NCBI RefSeq assembly: GCF_035917335.1 | Contig: NZ_CP109067.1 | Coordinates: 7,067,001-7,131,000, forward strand | DNA length: 64,000 nucleotides | DNA from: Micromonospora sp. NBC_01813 | GTDB lineage: Bacteria; Actinomycetota; Actinomycetes; Mycobacteriales; Micromonosporaceae | Reading direction: 5' to 3' | Part shown: one piece after another, positions 36,931-45,929 of the stretch | Layout of the letters: each line of letters begins with the position of its first letter | How positions within the stretch are numbered: position 1 is the stretch's first letter | Made by a program: the position numbers and the translations under genes | The notes under the pieces: generated by a model | Databases searched by the model: none | Told to the model about the DNA's origin: nothing | Seen by the model: only the letters and a program-made list of their open reading frames with translations

Positions 36931-37241
36931 TGTCCTGATTCGTCGGGCAAGCAGTTGCTCGGGTCTCTGTGTCGAACGTCGCGCTATGGCGCCGGCGTTT
37001 CCGCGTACGGTCGCTGATCCGACAGCTCAAAGATTATCTATGCATTAACTGCTTGAGTGCGGGTCATTACGTATCGGATCTGGTCGCCTGTCCGAATGGT
37101 TGATGGCTGAGGGGTCCGGGTCGCGTCAAGGGTCGGATGCATGCCTGGTTGTGAGCTTGACTCACGCTGGTAACGTCGGCTCTGCCGTAGCTGGGGGAGG
37201 CACGCGGTATCGCGTTGGGCGGGCTCCTGAAGGGATGTTCA
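36931..37241. other. Intergenic region upstream of the large DUF4082 protein gene
   Basis: No gene is seen. The stretch 37020-37080 is AT-richer than anything nearby (CAAAGATTATCTATGCATTA) and probably contains the promoter of the large gene. A small palindrome GTGAG-CTTGA-CTCAC is at 37151-37165. I looked for a riboswitch fold and found none I could support. Confidence 0.4.
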
Positions 37242-40200
37242 GTGAAGGCGGTCATTCCTCGACTGGTCGAGCGTGTCAGTCGGCAAATCCTGGTTGTGGC
37301 AACATCCATTGTCTTGATGGCGACGTTGGTGATCGCGATGCCGGCGGCATCCGCGTCTACCGATCCCTGCGCGCCACCGGTGAACCTGATCGCGTGTGAG
37401 AACAGCAAGCCGGGCACCCCCAGTTCGGTGTGGGACATCTGGGAGGTCGGCGACCCGAGTATCCAGGGGTTCGCCACCGACATCAGTGTGAACGTCGGTG
37501 ACCAGGTCGGGTTCAAGGTGCAGACCGACGCCGCCGCGTACACCGTCAAGGTGTACCGGCTGGGCTGGTACGGCGGCGACGGCGCCCGCGAATGGGCGAC
37601 CCTCACTCCGCCGCTGCCGTTACCGGACAATTCGGCCGAGGATTGCGTGCACGCCACCGATACCCAGATCTTCGACTGCGGAGCGTGGGAGACCGGTGCG
37701 ACCTGGAACGTGCCGGTGAACGCCGTTTCCGGTGTCTACATAGCCCGACTCATCCGTTCTGATACCGGCGGCGACAGTCACATTCCGTTCATTGTTCGCG
37801 ACGACACCAGCACTTCCGAGATGGTGTTCCAGACCTCCGACACCACCTGGCAGGCGTACAACCGCTACGGTGGTTCGGACTTCTACAGCTCGGACGCCCA
37901 GGTCGGCCGTGCATACAAGTTGAGCTACAACCGCCCGTTCGCCACCCGTGGGTTGCAGCAGGGTCGGGACTTTCTCTTCTCCAACGAGTATCCGATGATC
38001 CGTTTCATGGAGCGCAACGGCTACGACGTCAGCTACATCAGCGGACTGGATGCCGACCTTCGCGGTGAGTTGCTGCTCAACCACCAGGTGTACGTCTCGG
38101 TCGGGCATGACGAGTACTGGTCGCCCACGCAGCGCAGCAATGTCGAGGCGGCCCGTGACGCTGGCGTCCACCTGGCCTTCTTCACCGGCAACGAGGTCTA
38201 CTGGAAGGTCCGCTGGGAGGACAGCGTCGACGGCAACGGCACGCCGTACCGCACGTTGGTCTGCTACAAGGAGACCTGGGACAACGCGCGGATCGACCCG
38301 TCCGACGAGTGGACCGGTGTCTGGCGGGATCCACGCTTCCCCACCGGTGAGGTGCGGGAGCCGGAGAATGCCCTGGTCGGCAACCTGTACATGGCCAACA
38401 ACACCGACCTGGCCATGCAGGTGCCGGCGGAGCAGGGCAAGTTGCGGTTCTGGCGGGAGACCGGAGTGGCCGAGTTGGCCCCCGGGCAGACCGCCACCCT
38501 CGCGCCGCACACCGTCGGCTACGAGTCCAACGAGGATCTGGACAACGGCTTCCGGCCGCAGGGCACCTTCCGGCTCTCCACCACCACCGGATTCACCCCC
38601 GAGTACCTGGTCGGCTACGGCCCAAACAGTGAGGCGGGTGACACCACCCACCACATGACGATGTACCGGGCGCCGAGTGGCGCGCTGGTCTTCGGCGCCG
38701 GCACGATCCAGTGGGCCTGGGGCCTCGACGCCGAACACGACGGCGGATCCGGCGCGCCGGCCGACCCGGAGATCCAGCAGGCCACGGTCAACCTCTTCGC
38801 CGACATGGGCGTGCAGCCGACCACCCCGATGGACACGATCGTGGTCACCGGGGCGTCCACCGACACACTGGCGCCGACCGTCACGATCACCGGGCCGGCC
38901 GACGGCGCCGGGGTCAGCCACGGCGAGCCGGTCGTCATCACCGGCACCGCCAGCGACGCCGGCGGCGGCCTGGTCGCCGGGGTGGAGGTCACCACCAACG
39001 GCGGCGACACCTGGCACCCGGCGACGACCGGCACCCACTCGTGGAGCTACGAGTTCCTGCCCTTCGACACCTCGTCGCACGTGGTGCTGGCGCGGGCGGT
39101 GGACGACAGCGGCAACATGGGCGAGCCCTCCGATCCGATCACCCTGTCCGTGACCGGGCCGTACTCGCTGTTCGGCCAGACGGTGCCCGGCACCCCGGCG
39201 TTCGTCGACACCGGCGGCGGCAGCGAGCCGCTCGACCCGCAGCCGGCCGTCGAGGTCGGGGTGCGGTTCACCCCGCAGGTCGACGGGGTGATCACCGGCC
39301 TGCGGTTCTACAAGGGCGAAGGCAACGACGGCGAGCACCGCGGCACCCTCTGGAGCAACGGCGGTTCGGTGCTGGCCACCGCCGTCTTCACCGACGAAAC
39401 CGCCACCGGTGTGCAGCGGGTGAGCTTCCCGTCGCCGGTCCCGGTCTCCGCCGGCACCAGCTATGTCGCGTCCTACTTCGCCCCCGAGGGCCACTACGCC
39501 AGCGACGATGAGTTCTTCCTGTCGGACGACCACGTCTCCGGGCCGTTGGTGGCGCCGCAGAGCCAGCCGACGGTCGGCAACGGGCTCTACCGGTACGGTG
39601 CCGGGTTCCCGAACGAGTCGTGGAACGGCGCCAACTACTACGTCGACGTGACCTTCGTGACCGCCGACAACGCGCCGCCGGTGGTCTCGTCCACCGTGCC
39701 GACGCCGCAGGCGGCCAACGTGCCGACCGAGGTGAACCCGGCGGTCGTCTTCTCCAAGCCGGTCGACGAGACCAGCATCGAGTTCGACCTGGTCGACGCC
39801 GACGACAACCCGGTGCCGGGCACCGTCAGCTACGACGACGAGACCCGGCGGGCCACCTTCACCCCGGCGGTGCCGCTGGTCGACACGACCAGGTACACCG
39901 CGACGGTGACGGCCAGTGACACCGACGACATCGCGATGGTGGCGCCGTACTCCTGGTCGTTCACGTCGGAGTTCTCCGACCTGGTGGTGACGCTGTTCGA
40001 CACCGAGGTGACGCCGCAGACCACCGCCTCCGGCGAGAACCTCCCGGTCGAGGTGGGCGTCAAGTTCACCCCGTCGGTGGACGGGCAGATCATGGGCATG
40101 CGGTTCTACCAGGGCCCGGGGAACACCGGTAGCCAGGTGGGCCGGTTGTGGCCGGCCGGTGGTGGTACGCCGTTGGCGCAGGTGACGTTCCCGGAAAGCA

Positions 40201-41960
40201 GCGGCACCGGTTGGCAGTCGGCGGCGTTCGCCGAGCCGGTGGCGGTGACGGCGGGTACGACGTACGTGTTGTCGTACTACGCGCCGAACGGCAACTACTC
40301 CTACGACTCCGGGTTCTTCGGTTCCGCGTACAGTCGTGGTCCGCTGGGCGCCCCGGCCGAGAACAACGGCGTCTACCAGTACGGATCGGGCGGCGCGTTC
40401 CCGACCGAGACGTACGGGGCGGCGAACTACTGGGTCGACCCGTACTTCCTGCCGACCGGTGCGGGCCCGACGCCGACCCCGACCCCGACCCCGTCGCCGA
40501 CGGGCGGACCGGACCCCGGCGGACCGACCGTCTCGGCGACCACCCCGACGGCCGGGGCGACCGGCACCACCGTGGAGGTCGTCGTCGGCGCGGTGTTCGA
40601 CGTCGACGTCGACGAGACGTCGGTGGAGTTCGAGCTGCGGGACGCCGACTCCGAGCTGGTGGCCGGCACCGTCGGCTACGACGAGACGACCCGGCTGGCG
40701 AGCTTCACCCCCGACGCCCCGTTGCGGTCACTGCACACGTACACGGCATCGGTGCGGGCCAGCGTCGGCTCCGCCGCCATGCCCGAGGCCCACTCCTGGT
40801 CGTTCGGCACGACGTACGGCGAAGACGTGGTGACCATGTTCGAGCCGAACGCGGTGCCGCAGCAGTCCTCGTCCGGCGACAGCGACGCGGTCGAGGTGGG
40901 CGTCAAGTTCACCCCGTCGGTGGACGGGCAGGTCGTGGGCATGCGGTTCTACCAGGGCCCGGGGAACACCGGTAGCCAGGTGGGCCGGTTGTGGCCGGTC
41001 GGTGGTGGTACGCCGTTGGCGCAGGTGACGTTCCCGGAAGGCGGCGGCACCGGTTGGCGGTCGGCGGCGTTCGCCGAGCCGGTGGCGGTGACGGCGGGTA
41101 CGACGTACGTGTTGTCGTACTACGCGCCGAACGGCAACTACTCCTACGACTCCGGGTTCTTCGGTTCCGCGTACAGTCGTGGTCCGCTGGGCGCTCCGGC
41201 CGTGAACAACGGCGTCTACCAGTACGGCTCCGGTGGCGGATTCCCGACCAACACCTACAACGCGGCGAACTACTGGGTCGACCCGCTGCTGATTCCGGAC
41301 ACGGGCGGGGGTGACTCCGCGCCGGAGCCGACCCCGACCCCGTCCCCGGGTGATCCGGAGAGTTCGCCGAGCCCGTCGCCGAGCGGTTCGCCGTCGCCGG
41401 GATCGTCCCCGGAGCCGAGCCCGAGTGGCTCGCCGTCACCGACCCCGGATCCGGAGCCGAGCCCGAGCGAGCCCCCGGCACCGCCGGTGAACATCTTCGG
41501 CCCGGACGACGTGCCGGCCGCCGTGAACTGGGCGGACACCGAGGCTGTCGAGGTGGGCGTACGGTTCCGGGCTGATGTGGCCGGTAACGTCACCGGGGTC
41601 CGGTTCTACAAGGGGCCGGCGAACACCGGCACCCATCGTGGTTCGCTGTGGTCGGCGGAGGGCGTGCGGTTGGCGACCGCGGTGTTCACCGACGAGACCG
41701 AGTCCGGCTGGCAGACCGTGACGTTCGACCAGCCGGTGCCGATTCTGGCGAACACCACCTATGTGGCCTCCTACCACACATCGGTCGGCCAGTACGCGGT
41801 CACCGCGAACCAGTTCGCGGAGGCAGAACTCGACCGGTCGCCGCTGCACGTGCTGGTCGGTGGCGGTGCCTACCATTACGACCCGTACGGCTGGGTGTAC
41901 CCCGGCCACTCGGTCAACCACAATTACTGGGTGGATGTCGTGTTCACGCCTAACTCTTGA
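37242..41960 (+). CDS. Large secreted protein: DMFA-beta-like domain, Ig-like domains and four DUF4082 domains
   Basis: This 1,572-residue protein has a signal peptide (ILVVATSIVLMATLVIAMPA, cleavage near ASAS). Residues 50-535 resemble the C-terminal domain of the N,N-dimethylformamidase large subunit (VWDIWEVGDPSIQGFATDIS, YRLGWYGGDGAR, VSVGHDEYWSPTQR). An Ig-like domain (540-640), DUF4082 (643-806), Ig (810-911), DUF4082 (916-1069), Pro/Thr linker, Ig (1093-1191), DUF4082 (1196-1349), Ser/Pro linker (1357-1414) and a final DUF4082 (1415-1571) follow. The second and third DUF4082 copies are nearly identical in DNA. AGGGA lies 7 bases before the GTG at 37242; a TTG at 37215 is less likely. 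Enzymatic activity of the first domain is not shown. Confidence 0.85.
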   Translation: MKAVIPRLVERVSRQILVVATSIVLMATLVIAMPAASASTDPCAPPVNLIACENSKPGTPSSVWDIWEVGDPSIQGFATDISVNVGDQVGFKVQTDAAAYTVKVYRLGWYGGDGAREWATLTPPLPLPDNSAEDCVHATDTQIFDCGAWETGATWNVPVNAVSGVYIARLIRSDTGGDSHIPFIVRDDTSTSEMVFQTSDTTWQAYNRYGGSDFYSSDAQVGRAYKLSYNRPFATRGLQQGRDFLFSNEYPMIRFMERNGYDVSYISGLDADLRGELLLNHQVYVSVGHDEYWSPTQRSNVEAARDAGVHLAFFTGNEVYWKVRWEDSVDGNGTPYRTLVCYKETWDNARIDPSDEWTGVWRDPRFPTGEVREPENALVGNLYMANNTDLAMQVPAEQGKLRFWRETGVAELAPGQTATLAPHTVGYESNEDLDNGFRPQGTFRLSTTTGFTPEYLVGYGPNSEAGDTTHHMTMYRAPSGALVFGAGTIQWAWGLDAEHDGGSGAPADPEIQQATVNLFADMGVQPTTPMDTIVVTGASTDTLAPTVTITGPADGAGVSHGEPVVITGTASDAGGGLVAGVEVTTNGGDTWHPATTGTHSWSYEFLPFDTSSHVVLARAVDDSGNMGEPSDPITLSVTGPYSLFGQTVPGTPAFVDTGGGSEPLDPQPAVEVGVRFTPQVDGVITGLRFYKGEGNDGEHRGTLWSNGGSVLATAVFTDETATGVQRVSFPSPVPVSAGTSYVASYFAPEGHYASDDEFFLSDDHVSGPLVAPQSQPTVGNGLYRYGAGFPNESWNGANYYVDVTFVTADNAPPVVSSTVPTPQAANVPTEVNPAVVFSKPVDETSIEFDLVDADDNPVPGTVSYDDETRRATFTPAVPLVDTTRYTATVTASDTDDIAMVAPYSWSFTSEFSDLVVTLFDTEVTPQTTASGENLPVEVGVKFTPSVDGQIMGMRFYQGPGNTGSQVGRLWPAGGGTPLAQVTFPESSGTGWQSAAFAEPVAVTAGTTYVLSYYAPNGNYSYDSGFFGSAYSRGPLGAPAENNGVYQYGSGGAFPTETYGAANYWVDPYFLPTGAGPTPTPTPTPSPTGGPDPGGPTVSATTPTAGATGTTVEVVVGAVFDVDVDETSVEFELRDADSELVAGTVGYDETTRLASFTPDAPLRSLHTYTASVRASVGSAAMPEAHSWSFGTTYGEDVVTMFEPNAVPQQSSSGDSDAVEVGVKFTPSVDGQVVGMRFYQGPGNTGSQVGRLWPVGGGTPLAQVTFPEGGGTGWRSAAFAEPVAVTAGTTYVLSYYAPNGNYSYDSGFFGSAYSRGPLGAPAVNNGVYQYGSGGGFPTNTYNAANYWVDPLLIPDTGGGDSAPEPTPTPSPGDPESSPSPSPSGSPSPGSSPEPSPSGSPSPTPDPEPSPSEPPAPPVNIFGPDDVPAAVNWADTEAVEVGVRFRADVAGNVTGVRFYKGPANTGTHRGSLWSAEGVRLATAVFTDETESGWQTVTFDQPVPILANTTYVASYHTSVGQYAVTANQFAEAELDRSPLHVLVGGGAYHYDPYGWVYPGHSVNHNYWVDVVFTPNS
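40048..40440 (+). repeat. DUF4082 repeat copy 1 (second DUF4082 domain)
   Basis: This segment is nearly identical to 40891-41283, offset by 843 bp (281 codons). Long runs, such as the part encoding MRFYQGPGNTGSQVGRLWP and NGNYSYDSGFFGSAYSRGPL, match with only scattered differences. Confidence 0.85.
40891..41283 (+). repeat. DUF4082 repeat copy 2 (third DUF4082 domain)
   Basis: This is the in-frame partner of 40048-40440. The flanking DUF4082 copies (domains one and four) are much more diverged, so this pair reflects recent duplication or gene conversion. Confidence 0.85.
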
Positions 41961-41963
41961 GGT

Positions 41964-42014
41964 CAGTCACGGCGAAGCCGTTGAATCATCGGCAGGGCGG
42001 CTTCGCCGTGACTG
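41964..42014 (+). terminator. Perfect 17-bp stem between the DUF4082 gene and the GT4 gene
   Basis: CAGTCACGGCGAAGCCG at 41964-41980 pairs perfectly with 41998-42014 around a 17-base loop. It starts 4 bases after the DUF4082 gene stop and ends where the GT4 ribosome site (GAAAGGG, 42014-42020) begins. It may be a terminator or an attenuator for the downstream glycosyltransferase genes. Confidence 0.7.
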
Positions 42015-42026
42015 AAAGGGACATTT

Positions 42027-43241
42027 GTGCGCATCCTCACTTGCCTGCACACGATGGAGATCGGCGGCAGCCAGATCAACGCCATCGAGATCGCGGCCAC
42101 CGTCGCCGCGCTCGGGCACGAGGTGATCATTTACGGGCCGGACGGCGAACTGCGCGCCATGGTCGAGCAGTGGGGGCTGGAGTTCGTCGAGGCCCCGCCG
42201 AAAGGTGAGGCGCCGTCGCCGCGAAACGTGGCGTCGATCGCCGACGTGGTGCGCCGACGTGCCATCGATCTGGTCCACGCCTACGAATGGGCGCCGACCC
42301 TGGAGGCCGCCTACGGCGCGTACCTGCGGCAAGGGGTCCCGCTGGTGGTCACCGTGCTGTCGATGGAAGTGCCTGCCTGGGTGCCCCGGCACCTGCCGCT
42401 GATCGTCGGGACCGAGCAGCTCGCGACCGAGCAACGGCCACACCGGGCCGAGGTGCACGTGATCGAACCGCCGATCGACACCTCGGCGAATGCCCCGGTG
42501 ACCGACCCGGCACCGGCCCGGCGCAGCCTCGGGCTGGCCGACGACGAGATCGCCATCGTCTCGGTCTCCCGCCTGGTGCCGGAACTGAAGCTGGAGGGTC
42601 TGCTCGCCGCGACGCGGGCGATGGCCCAGCTCGACCCGGCGCTACGGATGCGGCTGCTGATCGTCGGCGACGGCGAGTCACGGGCCGAGATCCAGCAGAC
42701 CGCCGACAAGACCAACGCCGGTCTCGGGTTCGACGCCGTCCGACTCACCGGTGCCATGCTCGACCCACGCGACGCGTACGCCGCCGCCGACATCGTGATC
42801 GGCATGGGCTCGTCCGCGCTGCGCGCGATGGCCTTCGGCAAGCCGGTCGTGGTCCAGGGCGAGCAGGGATTCTGGCTGCCGCTCACCCCACAGACGTTGC
42901 CGGTCTTTCTCGACCAGGGCTTTTACGGCCTGGGCGACGGCAGCGACGGGACCGACCGGGTGGCCGCCGCGCTCAGCGAGTTGGGTGCCGCCGAGCCGCG
43001 GCACCGCGCGGAGCTCGGCGAGTTCGGCCGCCGTACGGTGGTCGACCGGTTCAGTCTGGCGGCGGCCGGCCGCCGCCAGGCCGACATCTACCACCAGGCG
43101 ATGGATCGGCGGCTGAACCTGCCGCGCCGCGCGGGCGCCCTCGCCCACCCCACCGCGCACCTGCTCAACTTCAAGGCGCACCTGGCCCGGCAGCGCTTCA
43201 CCGCTGGTCGGACCCCAGCCGGGACCGGCAATGACAGCTGA
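42027..43241 (+). CDS. GT4-family glycosyltransferase
   Basis: This 404-residue protein has the two-domain GT-B layout. The N-terminal domain begins CLHTMEIGGSQINAIEIAA; the C-terminal nucleotide-sugar domain starts near residue 172 with IVSVSRLVPELKLEGLL and contains LLIVGDGESRAEIQ. The usual Glu-x7-Glu region is altered to MGSSALRAMAFGKPVVV, so the donor site is unusual. GAAAGGG precedes the GTG start. Its end overlaps the flippase gene by 11 bases. Sugar and acceptor are unknown. Confidence 0.85.
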   Translation: MRILTCLHTMEIGGSQINAIEIAATVAALGHEVIIYGPDGELRAMVEQWGLEFVEAPPKGEAPSPRNVASIADVVRRRAIDLVHAYEWAPTLEAAYGAYLRQGVPLVVTVLSMEVPAWVPRHLPLIVGTEQLATEQRPHRAEVHVIEPPIDTSANAPVTDPAPARRSLGLADDEIAIVSVSRLVPELKLEGLLAATRAMAQLDPALRMRLLIVGDGESRAEIQQTADKTNAGLGFDAVRLTGAMLDPRDAYAAADIVIGMGSSALRAMAFGKPVVVQGEQGFWLPLTPQTLPVFLDQGFYGLGDGSDGTDRVAAALSELGAAEPRHRAELGEFGRRTVVDRFSLAAAGRRQADIYHQAMDRRLNLPRRAGALAHPTAHLLNFKAHLARQRFTAGRTPAGTGNDS

Positions 43242-44802
43242 CCCCACGGCCCCGGCTCCGCTCGGTGGCCGGGTGAAGCGTGCCCTGGCGTGGAGCACGC
43301 TGAACAGCATCGCCCTGCGGTTCGGCAGCCTCGGGGTGGGCATCCTGCTCGCCCGGCTGCTCGCGCCGGAGGAGTTCGGCGTGTTCGCGGTCGCGCTGAC
43401 CGTCCAGACGATCGTCATCTCCCTGGCCGACCTGGGGATGAGCGCCGACATCATCCGGCACGGGGTGCAGGGCCGGGCCGGCACGGTGACGACGATCTCA
43501 TCGGTGGCGGGGGTGCTACTGGCGAGCGGGATGTTCCTGGCCGCCTGGCCGGTAGCCGCCGCGATGGGTAGTCCGCAGGCCACCCCGGTCGTCCAGGTGA
43601 TGTCGCTGACGCTGGTGCTCAGCGGGCTGTCCGTGGTGCCGTACGCGGTGATGCAGCGGGAGTTCCGCCAGCGGGCCCAGTTGGGCCTGGACGGGGCCAG
43701 CCTGGTGCTCAGCACGGTGGTGACGGTCGGCCTGGTGCTGCTCGGGATGGGCGCGATGGCGTTGGCCATCTCCCGGGTGCTGGCCCAGTCGATGGTGACC
43801 GTGCTGCAGTTCCTGCTCACCCGGTCGCGTCCCACGTTCGGATTCGACCCGGCGGTGGCCCGTAGCCTGCTCCGGTTCGGTGTGCCGCTGGCCGGTGCGA
43901 ACGTGTTGTCCTGGGTGGTGATGAACGTCGGCCACCTGACGGTCGGCGCCACCGCCGGAGCGGTGATGCTCGGCCTCTACACGTTGGCGTTCAACATCTC
44001 GACCTGGCCGATGAGTGCGCTCGGGGTCGCGATCCGGGCGGTGGCGCTGCCGGCGTTCGCCACCGTCACCGATCCCCGCCGCAAGGCCGCCGGGTTCGTT
44101 TCGGCGGCCGCGTTGACCTGGAGCCTCGCCCTGCTCGTCGGGGTGCTGCTGTCCGGGCTGGCCAGCGTCGTCGTGCCGCTGCTGTACGGGCAGCGTTGGT
44201 CGATGGCTGCCGACGCCCTGGCCGGGTTGGCCTTCTTCGGTGCCTTCCGGGTGCTGTTCGACCTGGTGGCCACCTTCCTCATCGCGGTGGGCGCGAGCCG
44301 GGCGTTGTTCGTTGCCCAGGTGGTCTGGCTGGCCGCGCTCTTCCCAGCGGTCATTCTCGGGGTGCGTTGGTACGGGCTGGCCGGTGCCGGCGTCGGGCAC
44401 GCGCTGGTCTGTGCCTTGATCATCCTGCCGATGTACGCGATCGCGTTGCGGCGCCACGGCGTACGGCTGCGGTCGTTGACCGGCGCGTTGGTCCTGCCGT
44501 TGGTCGTCGCGGCGCCGGCGGTGGTGCTCGGGTTGTTCGTGGTCCGGTCGCTGCCGGGTGCCCTGTGGCAGTTGCTGGGCGGTGGCGCGGTGATGACCGT
44601 GGCGTTCGTCGGTCCGCTGCTGCCCTGGCTGCGACGCCGCCTGCGAGAGCTGAAGGACGCCGGCCAGACCGCCGATGAGCCGGTTGCACCGGCCGGTGCG
44701 CCGGCTCCGACGGGCGCGGCACCGACCACCGTTTCCGAGCCGGCCGGCTCAGCTGATCCGGCCGGACCGCCGACTCCACTCGTCACTGCGACCAGAGCCT
44801 GA
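43231..44802 (+). CDS. Polysaccharide flippase (Wzx/MOP superfamily)
   Basis: This 523-residue membrane protein has about fourteen hydrophobic segments. The N-terminal pattern ALAWSTLNSIALRFGSLGVG and LLARLLAPEEFGVFAVALTV is typical of Wzx-type flippases that move lipid-linked repeat units across the membrane. The last 50 residues are an Ala/Pro/Thr-rich cytoplasmic tail. It is coupled to the GT4 gene by an 11-base overlap and lies 17 bases before a GT2 gene. With the Wzz-like and Wzy-like proteins it completes a Wzx/Wzy-type export set. Confidence 0.9.
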   Translation: MTADPTAPAPLGGRVKRALAWSTLNSIALRFGSLGVGILLARLLAPEEFGVFAVALTVQTIVISLADLGMSADIIRHGVQGRAGTVTTISSVAGVLLASGMFLAAWPVAAAMGSPQATPVVQVMSLTLVLSGLSVVPYAVMQREFRQRAQLGLDGASLVLSTVVTVGLVLLGMGAMALAISRVLAQSMVTVLQFLLTRSRPTFGFDPAVARSLLRFGVPLAGANVLSWVVMNVGHLTVGATAGAVMLGLYTLAFNISTWPMSALGVAIRAVALPAFATVTDPRRKAAGFVSAAALTWSLALLVGVLLSGLASVVVPLLYGQRWSMAADALAGLAFFGAFRVLFDLVATFLIAVGASRALFVAQVVWLAALFPAVILGVRWYGLAGAGVGHALVCALIILPMYAIALRRHGVRLRSLTGALVLPLVVAAPAVVLGLFVVRSLPGALWQLLGGGAVMTVAFVGPLLPWLRRRLRELKDAGQTADEPVAPAGAPAPTGAAPTTVSEPAGSADPAGPPTPLVTATRA

Positions 44803-44819
44803 AAGAGGTAGACGTCCCG

Positions 44820-45926
44820 ATGCAATCCCGTCGTCCGTTGCTGCCCAGGACCCGAGTACCGGCACCGGCACCGGCCGGCGTCGCGGCCCGTACGCCGCGT
44901 GTCTCGGTGATCACCCCGGCCTACAACTACGGTCACTTCCTGCCCGAGACCGTCGGTAGCGCTCTGGGCCAGCAGGGTGTCGAGGTGGAGCTGATCGTCG
45001 TCGACGACCGGTCCACCGATGACACGCCGCAGGTGCTGGCCGAGCTTGGGCGCGACGAGCCCCGGTTGGTGGTCGTGCGCAACGAGACCAACCACGGACC
45101 GTGTGACGCCTTCAACGACGGACTGGCGTTGGCGACGGGCGAGTTCATCGTCCGACTCGACGCCGACGACCTGCTGACCCCGGGTTCGCTGGCCCGCTCG
45201 GTGCAGCTGTTCGACCGGTTTCCGGAGGTCGGTCTGGTCTACGGCCATCCGGTGCACTTCCACGGTGCGGTGCCGACCGACTTCCGCCCCGACGTCAGCG
45301 CCTGGACGATCTGGTCCGGCGAGGACTGGATCGCCGAGCGGTGCCGGCTCGGCGTCAACTGCATCACCACCCCGGAGGCCGTGGTACGGGCGAGCATCTA
45401 CCAGGAGATCGGGACGTGGGACAACCGGATGCGGCTGGCCTGTGACCTCGGTGCCTGGTTGCGGGTCGCGGCGGTCGCCGACGTCGGCCGGGTCGACGGG
45501 GCGGATCAGGCCTGGCACCGGGAGCACCAGTCGAGCATCAGCATCACCGACGGTGGTCGGCGGGTCGATCTGACCGAACGCCGGATCGCCTTCGACGCGT
45601 TGTTCGAAGGGCCCGGCGGCAAGCTGTCCCGAGCGGCCGAACTGCACGACTCGGCCCGGCGGGCGCTGGCCACCGAGGCGCTCGAGTCGGCCTGTCACGC
45701 GTACGACCGCGGGCTCACCGGCCACGAGCCGGTCGACTGGTACGTGGAGTTCGCGCAGGAGACCTACCCCCGGGCCCGGCAGTTGCCGCAGTGGCGTGGG
45801 CTACTGCGGCGGCAACGGGTCGGGGCCCGGCTTGCCCCGTTGGTGCCCGGGTTCGCGGCGAGCGTCGTGCGCCGCCGGCTCCGCAACGACGCCCGTCACC
45901 GGACCTGGACCCGGCACGGCGTCTGA
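44820..45926 (+). CDS. GT2-family glycosyltransferase
   Basis: This 368-residue GT-A enzyme has VSVITPAYNYGHFLPETVGS, LIVVDDRSTDDTPQVL and the metal-binding VRLDADDLLTPG. The catalytic domain ends near residue 240. The C-terminal 120 residues are helical and include GLLRRQRVGARLAPLVPGFA, of unknown role. GAAAGAGGTAG lies upstream of the ATG. It is the last gene of this plus-strand run and converges with the next GT4 gene, with only 3 bases between stops. Confidence 0.88.
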   Translation: MQSRRPLLPRTRVPAPAPAGVAARTPRVSVITPAYNYGHFLPETVGSALGQQGVEVELIVVDDRSTDDTPQVLAELGRDEPRLVVVRNETNHGPCDAFNDGLALATGEFIVRLDADDLLTPGSLARSVQLFDRFPEVGLVYGHPVHFHGAVPTDFRPDVSAWTIWSGEDWIAERCRLGVNCITTPEAVVRASIYQEIGTWDNRMRLACDLGAWLRVAAVADVGRVDGADQAWHREHQSSISITDGGRRVDLTERRIAFDALFEGPGGKLSRAAELHDSARRALATEALESACHAYDRGLTGHEPVDWYVEFAQETYPRARQLPQWRGLLRRQRVGARLAPLVPGFAASVVRRRLRNDARHRTWTRHGV

Positions 45927-45929
45927 CGG

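Noticed and set aside
36931-37241. tRNA or small RNA gene in the AT-richer gap
   Set aside because: No cloverleaf, T-loop motif or terminator could be assembled; promoter content is the simpler reading.
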